Positions 56,056 through 64,000 of a stretch of DNA of 64,000 nt are shown one piece after another. The DNA comes from Notospermus geniculatus (lineage: Eukaryota; Nemertea; Pilidiophora; Heteronemertea; Lineidae). Every line of letters begins with the position of its first letter. Position 1 is the first letter of the stretch. The notes beneath the pieces were generated by a model. It saw only the letters and a program-made list of their open reading frames with translations. It was not told the origin of the DNA and did not search any database. The position numbers were made by a program, and so were the translations under genes. The stretch spans positions 680,220-744,219 of the forward strand of contig NMRB01000028.1 in the NCBI GenBank assembly GCA_002633025.1. The letters run 5' to 3'.

Positions 56056-56059
56056 ATGA

Positions 56060-57230
56060 CAGCGTAAAAAGGTCGCGTCACTTCCGGTAGCCGGTACAAG
56101 GCTACGTGTTGACACCCTGTCATTTTAGAGGCAAAGATACATGTTATCGTTTTTTATGCCGTTCTGGAGCCAACCCTAAAGGCTTCTGGCTCCTCATATG
56201 TGGAAATTAGTTGACGTCTGCTTCATCGAGTAAACCCCAGTGCGGTTCCAGCGTCCACATTCAATATCAACAGATTGGCTGGTTATTGCAACCTGTTAGG
56301 CTCGATCTCTAGATGATTTTTTGTCTATTTCTGAGCGTGAAATTGTTCGCTTTTTACAAGCATCAATGTCGCAGGTTCGCTTCAACCAACTCCGTTATTG
56401 GTGTTCCATCGCATCACCTCTTTGACTATCTTCGGGTTGAGGTTTGACTATCTTGGTTGAGGTTTGACTATCTTGGTTGAGGTTACTGACTAACTAAAGG
56501 AGCAAAAGTAGCGGCAGAGCGCTTCAAGATGTGTTGGGAATCTACTCATTGACGTTTCTAATGGTCAAATGGTTAATGTGGCCCTTGGGTTGACTTCCAC
56601 GGCCAGTCTCGAGACAGTCCGATTAGTCCCGAGACGCCCTGCCCTCTCACGGAAGCCGTGACGGCAGTACGAACCACAGGCCTAACCTTCGAGGAACGGT
56701 TAGTCCTTGGTTCGACATAATTTACTTTTAAGAGTTTGTTGCAAAATTGCATCTGAGGATTCTAGATAATCCACCAGCCCGCAATCGCTCGACAACATCG
56801 TCATCTTGTTTAGAGTGACGGGCTTTTCGAAAGCCTCGCCTGGAAAAGACAGGATGGGGTTGAGATTTATGTAGTGCTGACATGATCCGATCGCGATCAC
56901 GGTTCTGTAATGTAAACAGGTCCATTAGGACCGACATGTGATTTAAGACCTACCGTACAAATCGAAACGTTGGTTTCTGCCCGGGTTAGGAACATTATTA
57001 TGCATGTATTCCTACGCTGCAGGATAAGGCTTCATCAAAAGACCAACGACTTTGGGGGTGACATGAATATTTACAATGTATTCAAACTTTTTTTCGACAT
57101 CTTTTGTCTCTCCATGATGTTATTACGGGGAAAGAGTAAATAAGAACTTGTCCCAGGATCGCCACTGGCGCTGCCTCTACTAGCCGAACGTACCGTACGA
57201 CACCCAGCCACAAAATCAATTACCGTACTG
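56060..57230. other. stretch without a supported gene
   Basis: A short tandem of TTGAGGTTTGACTATCTTGG lies at about 56435-56490 (three imperfect copies). No exon-like segment. Confidence 0.45.
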
Positions 57231-57339
57231 CTGTGAGCATCGTTCAGCCGTGCGGAAGCTCTGGGGACGATTATTCACGGCCACGGGCACTTGGCCTTCG
57301 GTTATTATTTTTTATGCGAACTGCACAGCTAACGACCTT

Positions 57340-57360
57340 GACGCGCATGCGCAATGACGA
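57340..57360 (+). promoter_or_regulatory. NRF1-like site
   Basis: GCGCATGCGCA within GACGCGCATGCGCAATGACG, the palindromic NRF1 consensus. It lies upstream of the exon cluster at 57.8-58.8 kb and about 190 bp before a CTCF-type motif (57553-57568). Confidence 0.35.
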
Positions 57361-57552
57361 ATCGGTGCGACTCCGTTATCCAGGATCAAATTCTGTGATG
57401 AAATTTGAGATGCACTTCAGCGGAAGACAGCTGCGTCAGGAGCAACTCGACATTGAGATTAGTCGTCCGGGCAACAGAGGAGTAACCATGACGCTTTTGT
57501 CGGCAGTCTTCGTCGATTGTACGGTTTGGCTTCAATCAAGAGGCTGTTTGAA

Positions 57553-57568
57553 GCGCCACCTAGTGGCG
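57553..57568 (+). promoter_or_regulatory. CTCF-type palindromic motif
   Basis: GCGCCACCTAGTGGCG contains the CTCF core on both strands. Confidence 0.3.
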
Positions 57569-57830
57569 TGATGACGGATGGTCACGTGTCCGCGCATGCA
57601 TATCGAACGAGGCAGGCGTAGACCTTGGCGATGGATTAGGGTTCACCAGTTTAGAAGTCGACGGTGCAACAGACGCAGACACTCTCGGCGTCGAAATCAT
57701 CCGCAACCAAAGATAGTAACCGACATTGCTCTGCATTTTCAGTTACCGTGGATAATGGCTATGATTCCCTCGTCTGCGTGGATAGCTTATACATTGCATA
57801 TCCACCGCGATCTCAAGACGTGTCAAGTAG

Positions 57831-58452
57831 GCAATCGAATTTATCAACCCCATAACAGGCATAGACATAAAGCCTCGCAGACAGACAATAATGCCACCTC
57901 ATGGTTATCAAATAGACACTGTAATCCAAGTCTTGAGACGTCTCACTCGCGAAAATCTCTGTCATCAGACAAATTATGACGGTGAGTGACATTTTTATAG
58001 ATCGGTTTATGCTGGATTGATCGGATGTACGATTGGAAAGCCTTCAATGTTTACTTCGCAACGACAAAACAACGGTTGATGCTAAAACCTGGACCCATCC
58101 ATGTTTTTCAGCCCCACTTTTGATCATCCGTAATTTTCGCTCAAGTCTGTTTCCTCCAACAGGGCTCCCCTTTCAACCCAGCACGCTCAACATAAAGCAG
58201 CTGTAAGAAGAAGCAAAGCCCCCCTCCCCCCGTTCAGTCACTGTCACGTGATTTGTGTTCATAAAAATTCTGTTCAGAAATGACATCAGTTCCATGAAAG
58301 TATAGCGGTATATTAACAATTTACCACTGGGAATGTCTTGAGAATTTTCATTCGGAACTTCCGAAGGCAACTGCTCGGCAATTTCCGTAGATACTCGCCG
58401 CCCAGTGACAGATAGCAGTTCGCCTCAGGTCGTTCCGAATGGAGAATTTTAG
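57831..58452 (+). CDS. two candidate exons joined in phase, unrecognised
   Basis: Exon 1 (57831-57981) reads AIEFINPITGIDIKPRRQTI, MPPHGYQIDTVIQVLRRLTR, ENLCHQTNYD and exits in phase 1 at GACG|GTGAGTGAC. Exon 2 (58367-58452) follows CATTCGGAACTTCCGAAG with the two bases needed: NCSAISVDTRRPVTDSSSPQ then VVPNGEF and a TAG. A stronger acceptor at 57742 (TTGCTCTGCATTTTCAG) opens other frames over the same stretch, including a 133-codon one from 57578, so the true reading of 57743-57981 is uncertain. Family unknown. Confidence 0.35.
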
Positions 58453-58707
58453 GTAACCTCATGCATCGATCACTATCACAAACGTAGCTGGTCTTGCTCA
58501 CTGGCAGATCAGGCCGAGAATGACTTATTGCCGAAGCAAATCACGTTGAATTTCAAGGCTCGCTTTCAAATCTAACCGAGAAAAATACACATTTGCTCAT
58601 CCCGCACGGAAATGAAAAGCGGTGCGAGTGGTTAGCGCTTTTACGAGGAGAAATTTAGCACCAGCTATCAATGCTACTCGCATCTTGGATTTGTTTCTTT
58701 GTTGCAG

Positions 58708-58834
58708 GCTCGAAAGAAAATGTTCCCTGTTTGATTGGGAGCATAGGATAAAATTCATCATCTTGGAAACTGACACGATGGTTTATGATCTTACAAAGAG
58801 TGATGTAGCTGCTCTGCTTGGCGCACCTTCTTAA
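58708..58834 (+). CDS. candidate terminal coding exon, unrecognised
   Basis: A textbook acceptor (GGATTTGTTTCTTTGTTGCAG) is followed, after one base, by LERKCSLFDWEHRIKFIILE, TDTMVYDLTKSDVAALL and GAPS to a TAA at 58832-58834. It may be an alternative or later 3' end of the gene at 57831-58452, though that gene's visible phase does not match. Confidence 0.42.
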
Positions 58835-59789
58835 ACACTAAAGCCTGACCAATTGGCATTGCGACATTTTTCATGAATAGCAAATTTCTCGAAATGATCG
58901 ACACGGAGGCTGGCCGAGATGTCTTTTGGAGGTGAGTGTGTGACATCCAGGTGTGGTTGCTCCGAGCGCTTGTTAAACCTGCGGTAGGCCTATTGTTGGG
59001 CCAAGGCCTAGGCCTTCACATTAGCAGGACGGTAGGACCTACATCGAGCACCTCGACATGCATGTAGGGGCCTACTTTGTACTTCAGGCACACACTTTCT
59101 GATAAACTTCCATTATCGGCCTGACTAAATCACTGAATTATCATATGCAACTGGGACAATCTTCGCCATTCTGTTTTTTACCAACCATAAGCACCGACTG
59201 AGATAAAGGTACAAGAGGGTCACCTGGGATACCTGCAGAACTAACACTAACAGAGAGTCTCTAGTAAACTAAGAGGGAGAATGTATTGTCAAAACAGTTT
59301 TTTGCCTCTAACTCCTTTATTATTTGATCATACAACATGCAGCGAGAGATTATTTTCTGTTTGGATGATTAATAAAATGATTAGGAGTTAAAACATTTTT
59401 CATGAACAGTTAACGCTCCACTCATATGAGAAATGACTCAAAAAGTGAACCAATTCATAGATTAAGTCCAAACTACATATAGGCTAATTTTCATATGAGC
59501 AGGGCCTACCTCCTTCAACTGAGGTATTCAAGAATAGTCAGAATGTATTTTATATAGAATTATGAAGAACTTTTCCACTGCATGTTGGTGGTTTTAATGG
59601 ACCGTTTTCTCAGCATTCAGCAAAAGAGGTTGGCTCTAAACATTTTGCCTGTAGCATTTAACCGAGTACTACCAAGAGTAAATTATTTACTCTTGGTACT
59701 ACTAGAGACATCTGGTGGGATAGAATGTTGTGCAGGTACCCCATTGTATGACTCTGACAATGCCAACACACATTTGCGTGTGTTCTGTG

Positions 59790-59957
59790 AATAGAATCGT
59801 CGAACCCGACCTGACGACGAAGTGGGTCAGATTCGGCGAATCCGGCATTATTTTCGCCATGGTGGCTGGTTGTGCATGTTGAAGTTGTGAGGCTGCACAT
59901 CTTGTGGGAGGAAAAACACGTATCGATCATCGGCGTACTGGTAGAGTTTATGAGCAG
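59790..59957 (+). ncRNA. probable 5' non-coding first exon and promoter of the TRIM-like gene
   Basis: Conserved with 63580-63766: shared TCTGTGAATAGAATCG, CGACCTG, TGCACATCTTNTGGGAGG, and the end GAGCAG|GTRGGTA, which is a good donor in both copies (GT at 59958 and 63767). With the acceptor at 60320 this defines a 363-bp intron directly before the TRIM-like start codon. The conserved GAATAGAATCGNCGAA block near the start may be core promoter. Labelled as an RNA feature only because it is untranslated. Confidence 0.5.
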
Positions 59958-60329
59958 GTGGGTAGCTGATATTGTAGGCCTACATGTCGTCGACGTCCTC
60001 TACAACATAAGGCCTCGGCCTCATTCTGAGAACATCGGGGGTTCATAGCGCTCGCTCCCTTCGCCACCGCACATTTGTGTGCGGTGACGAAGGAAGACCT
60101 CCAGTTCCAGAGTACAGTTGGTAGTGATTCTTGGTTCTTGTCGTCAGGCATTCGTCGACTTCCCCAATCAACCCAAAGGCCTACCCCACGGTCTGGAGTG
60201 AAATAAGGCTGGCGAGGCAAGTGAGAGACCTACCGCTAACAAGGGCTTAGTGGTTCAACTGAAAACTAACGTTCGAGAATCCCTTTTGTAAAAGGCCTAA
60301 GGTCATTCTTCATTTTACAGAGTAGAAAG

Positions 60330-62264
60330 ATGGCAACAAACGACCCGGTCAGTCAGCAAGTGTGCTTGATGTGCCTCGAGACAAGCGACGAACTAAAAAC
60401 CGTTCCCAAATGTAGCCATGTCTTTTGCCTGAAATGCCTGACGAGTCACCAACATGGTTTGGGATTATCGAGTGAAGATTTCCGTTGTCCTACCTGCCAT
60501 GCAGCGTCTACTTTATCTGATGATGATTTGGATGGATTGCCCGACTACGACGGACCTCCAAACAAGGCCGGTGATAGGGAGACGGTGGACAACGAAGAGG
60601 TCACCGAGTGCGAACCCTGTCGCTTGAAAAACAAATCTGTCAAGGCCAAGGTCGTCTGCGGTGAATGCGGACTTTTCTACCTATGTGAAGATTGTACAAT
60701 CATTCACAGTCGGAATCCAGCCACAGCAAACCACGCAGTCATATCGCTGAAGTCTTTGAAAAAGAAGTGTGGTACGATCTGTAAGCCACACGGGCATCCC
60801 GTCACTACGTATTGCTCTACTTGCTTGGCCTGTTGTTGCAAGTGCTGTGTCTTTCTGGAACATGGGGGTCATGATATTCAGAACATTGCTGATGTCTTCC
60901 GTTCAGTTGTCGAGGACCTTACCTCTACCATACAAGGACAAAAGGAAAAAGCAGATGATCTGAAGAGAGTTGAGTGCCTGTTGAAGTTTCTTCAGTCATC
61001 AGATGTGTCTAAGAGAAGAGATCTTCTCCTACAGCAGATAGAGAACAATGCAGAAAAGTGGATTGATCACATAATAAGTGGGAAGGAAGCGTTGAAAGGT
61101 AATGTTCTTACAACGTACGGAGTCGTCGCTGAAGTCATAGCATGGTTAAGCAAGCTCCCAGTGGAAATTCCCACCTTGGAGAAGATTGTTGCGAAGGCGG
61201 AGCGAATGTTATTGGAGGCAGAACCCCATCCTCAAGATTTGAAGCGGTTGTCAGTATTGATAAAAGAGGCCGCTAAAGTCCGAATCAGTAACGACATTGA
61301 TGACCTCATTGAGCGCTTGTGGAAATCCTTCAAGTCTTTGAACCAAAACCCCATGCACTTCACCCCAACCCCTCCAAGTGGTGCAATTGGGGCCTTAGTT
61401 ACGAAACCGTCCAAAAATATTAATTCAGCCGGTGAAGTGCATCAAAGGAGATATGCTGTCGATCACCACGCTAAGTTCATTCCTTGCGCAATTTTTGGGA
61501 ATGATCTGTACGCCGTTGCTCATCCAACCAACGAAGGTCAGCCGTCAACTGCGATAGACATCTACAAATACCCTGGTGAATTCAAGCAAACGATCAAGGA
61601 AGAGATCCCTCCTTTGTACGACATGGTGGCAACCCCTGACAACAAACTTGCTCTCCTCTGCAATGGAGAGGAACCTGGGTCTTGTTCGGTTCAGCTGTTT
61701 GATCCAGAATCTGGCAACATTACAGCCAGCAAAGATTTTCCTGTTGGTCGTCCCTTGTCTTTTGACGTCACCGTTCTCAACCAGTACGTCATCCTACACG
61801 AGGATGGAGGAAGGCGAAAGGTCACAATCTTTAACGAGAGTGGGACGGAGGAACTCGTGCACGTGTTCGAGGAAGCTGATAACGTTAAAGATGCTCACAC
61901 GATAAGGTGTGGTGGCGAGTACATCTATACGATTGGACAAAGATATCTAGTATTGTGGAAACAGGAGGGGCAAAAACTTCTGAGAGTCAACGATTGGTCC
62001 TCAAACTACTTCTGCCAACCAGCAGACCACTTGAAGGATATTTATGTCTCGTACTTCGATGAAATCATTGTGTGCCAAGGATTGTATAATTCGAACGTGA
62101 TTCGTTTGCAATGTCTTACAGTAAACAAAGACTCGAAAACGTTAGGACACGGCCAGGTAAAAGACCTGTCACTAACTGTACAATTACCATGTCGGTTTTC
62201 AGTCGGGGAAAACTACATTGTGACGGCAAACAATAATGTGGTGAGGGTTCTCAGAATCACTTAA
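60330..62264 (+). CDS. RING/B-box TRIM-like E3 ubiquitin ligase
   Basis: A single 644-residue coding exon. The RING finger has C12, C15, C28, H30, C33, C36, C53, C56. B-box 1 has C94, C97, C110, C113, C119, C122, H126, H135. B-box 2 has C151, H154, C162, C165, C170, C172/173, H178, H181. Residues ~190-320 are helical and charged, fitting the TRIM coiled coil. The C-terminal ~265 residues carry repeated short beta-strand patterns like a beta-propeller but no recognisable NHL, PRY/SPRY or filamin domain. This layout matches the TRIM56/TRIM45-like invertebrate TRIMs that expand in echinoderms, hemichordates and amphioxus, where innate immune roles are suspected. Expected activity: E2-dependent ubiquitin transfer in the cytosol. 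The ATG at 60330 follows the strong acceptor CTTCATTTTACAG at 60320 by nine bases, so the upstream exon is non-coding. Confidence 0.93.
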   Translation: MATNDPVSQQVCLMCLETSDELKTVPKCSHVFCLKCLTSHQHGLGLSSEDFRCPTCHAASTLSDDDLDGLPDYDGPPNKAGDRETVDNEEVTECEPCRLKNKSVKAKVVCGECGLFYLCEDCTIIHSRNPATANHAVISLKSLKKKCGTICKPHGHPVTTYCSTCLACCCKCCVFLEHGGHDIQNIADVFRSVVEDLTSTIQGQKEKADDLKRVECLLKFLQSSDVSKRRDLLLQQIENNAEKWIDHIISGKEALKGNVLTTYGVVAEVIAWLSKLPVEIPTLEKIVAKAERMLLEAEPHPQDLKRLSVLIKEAAKVRISNDIDDLIERLWKSFKSLNQNPMHFTPTPPSGAIGALVTKPSKNINSAGEVHQRRYAVDHHAKFIPCAIFGNDLYAVAHPTNEGQPSTAIDIYKYPGEFKQTIKEEIPPLYDMVATPDNKLALLCNGEEPGSCSVQLFDPESGNITASKDFPVGRPLSFDVTVLNQYVILHEDGGRRKVTIFNESGTEELVHVFEEADNVKDAHTIRCGGEYIYTIGQRYLVLWKQEGQKLLRVNDWSSNYFCQPADHLKDIYVSYFDEIIVCQGLYNSNVIRLQCLTVNKDSKTLGHGQVKDLSLTVQLPCRFSVGENYIVTANNNVVRVLRIT

Positions 62265-62519
62265 ATATGACGACATACCATCGTGGACTGTGAAGCTGAC
62301 TGCTTCTTTAGACCGTTAATGACAAAAAGTGAGAGAAGTTGGAGAATGTTGGCCTGTTGCTCTGTGACCACGAGCGTAGCTTCAACGATGGTCAGTTGTG
62401 CTGTCTTGGCTGTCGGGATGATTGTATTCTTAGGTCTAAAAAGTTCCGATTTAAAGCACATCTTTATTGAATTTCACGGTATTTCCAAAGGGTTGGGAGA
62501 GTGCAGGTAGAGGTAAAGC

Positions 62520-63180
62520 CTCATGAAGGTCCCCCAAACATGCAAAAATGCTTGCCTGATACATACTTCAAAGAAGCAAGCGCGAGATTTCAGCAAACAT
62601 CAAAAGACCTTCAGGCAGAACTCTAATGTATTCAGACAGTGTAGTGTACATGTAAAATGTACTTTGCTACAACGTCAGAGGACGGAAGCACTTTCTGAAT
62701 TAGATCTACAGGGGGAAGATGCCTCCTTCTTTGGATGTATCCTATTTCACAGCAAATTACTCTTTGGAAACGTCGTGGATTTAGACAATTCGGAAAATGG
62801 TTTGTAATTTGTGGATTCCTGCAAGAATTCTTCTGTTCTTGTTTTTGGATATGGATTCGGGAAAACGCACCAAAGATGAGGAATGGGCCTCAGGTTGTAC
62901 ATGTATTTTAATAGGGGTAGCATAATGAATGGTGGCATTGATTTGAAGTTTCTGATTTGACTGTAGTAGGCTAATGACCAGAGTGGTGTTTACTAATCTC
63001 AATTAAGTAGCACATTTGAAATTAAAAGGCTTGCTTCTTATAGACTAGTTTATAAACGTACCCATTAGTAATTAGCAGTTTCATAGGAAACCACATTGTA
63101 TCTCCAAAAATAAAATTACATGTATAGTAAATCATTTCTTTCTGAAAGTTGTTGGTGACTTACGAAAGTATGTCTGGAAA
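62520..63180. other. 3' flank of the TRIM-like gene, no supported gene
   Basis: AT-rich. ATAAAATTACATGTATAG near 63110 could be a late polyadenylation region. No exon-like segment. Confidence 0.4.
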
Positions 63181-63579
63181 GGCTAGATAGGTGTCCTGTG
63201 AATAGATTCGTCGAACTGGATCGACATGAGACTTTTCATACAGTACAGTGTATTATAATGATTTATTCACATCTGAAAAATACTCGCCCAAAATACATGA
63301 CCCGAAAAAGCGGGTCAGATTTGGGAAGTCATCTCACACTACCGGTACAGGCAGACGCGGGGTATTATCCAGCTATATAGTATCTTCAGAATATGCAACT
63401 GGGAGAGGCGACATAGGCTACTGATTTTTTACCAACCACCAGCACGACTCGTACAAATGAGATAAAAAAAATTGTAATACCGCGGTACGCATCGTAACGA
63501 CTGAGATAAAGCTACAAGAGAGTCACCTATATTTATATCAATCAACTGCCAACACACATTCTACACATTGTGCTTATAT

Positions 63580-64000
63580 GAGTTCTGTGAATAGAATCGG
63601 CGAATCCGACCTGCGAAAGTGACTCAAGATTCGGGGAATCACCACTGTTTGCACGGTGCGTTGGTTATGCATAAAATTGGAATTTTGTTGTCGTGTTGTG
63701 AGACTGCACATCTTTTGGGAGGTAAAAGGACGTCGTGTCATCGCCGTACCGATTGTTTACGAGCAGGTAGGTAAAGCTGATGTAGCGAGGAAGGCCCAAG
63801 GCAGGCCTAAACATGGTAGGCCTACGGTACCAGACTCTGTCATGTCTGTCCCATGATGCTAACCATCGGCACCGTGCCATCACTCAGGTTAGGAGGATTG
63901 CTGATGTTACTCACGCATAGGCTACCTTATGCCCTCCACACCCGGGCCTCCACAACACAACTCATCCCGCTGTGAACGTGCGGTGACGAAGGGAGCGAAC
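63580..64000 (+). repeat. second copy of the TRIM-like 5' exon region, reaching the window edge
   Basis: Aligns with 59790-60090, including the GAGCAG|GTAGGTA donor at 63767 and the GTGCGGTGACGAAGGGAGCG word at 63977. Upstream, 63393-63530 aligns with 59150-59215 (ATGCAACTGGGA, TTTTTTACCAACCA, GACTGAGATAAAG). A third, shorter piece (CTGTGAATAGATTCGTCGAA) starts at 63197. Confidence 0.8.

Overview
This is eukaryotic, intron-bearing DNA from what looks like a marine invertebrate deuterostome, echinoderm- or hemichordate-like. I infer this from an intronless rhodopsin-family GPCR, an ankyrin/SOCS-box protein and a single-exon RING/B-box TRIM-type protein, from the dense scatter of TAGGCCTA-type words and TACATGTA, and from the many foldback (MITE-like) elements. 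I cannot name the species. Runs of N (53953-54013, plus single N at 43803 and 55043) show it is assembled scaffold sequence.

Three genes are secure. A class A GPCR lies at 7724-8734 (+). An ankyrin-repeat/SOCS-box protein ends at 38230 (-), with its last coding exon at 38230-39421. A RING/B-box TRIM-like protein lies at 60330-62264 (+), with a probable non-coding first exon ending at 59957. The rest of the coding content is short exons that I read by hand from protein-like frames bounded by AG/GT splice sites. The best clusters are: a minus-strand gene at about 9.97-14.5 kb with a CRE/E2F/YY1-type promoter; a minus-strand exon pair at 51.5-52.1 kb; a minus-strand exon pair at 41.9-42.3 kb encoding a C-terminal membrane helix; a plus-strand signal-peptide exon at 36.0 kb; a plus-strand terminal exon at 37.76-37.94 kb that converges on the SOCS-box gene; and plus-strand exons at 57.8-58.8 kb. 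I recognise none of these products, and exon linkage is inference.

Much of the remainder is repeat DNA. A 65-bp palindromic tandem array sits at 3.23-3.85 kb between near-identical 90-bp direct repeats. There are minisatellites at 9.5, 11.6 and 36.2-36.8 kb. At least ten families of small foldback elements are present, several with two or more copies in the window. The most informative is a family with AATTCATACTTCC ends. It has at least seven full or partial copies between 16.5 and 45 kb, and in two of them (29.7 and 44.6 kb) an internal 35-bp segment has expanded independently into an eight-unit array.

The right end carries a promoter/first-exon duplication around the TRIM-like gene. It predicts a second paralogue starting just beyond the window. 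Next to the N gap, a 654-bp segment is repeated at about 99% identity, which is probably an unmerged allele rather than a real duplication.
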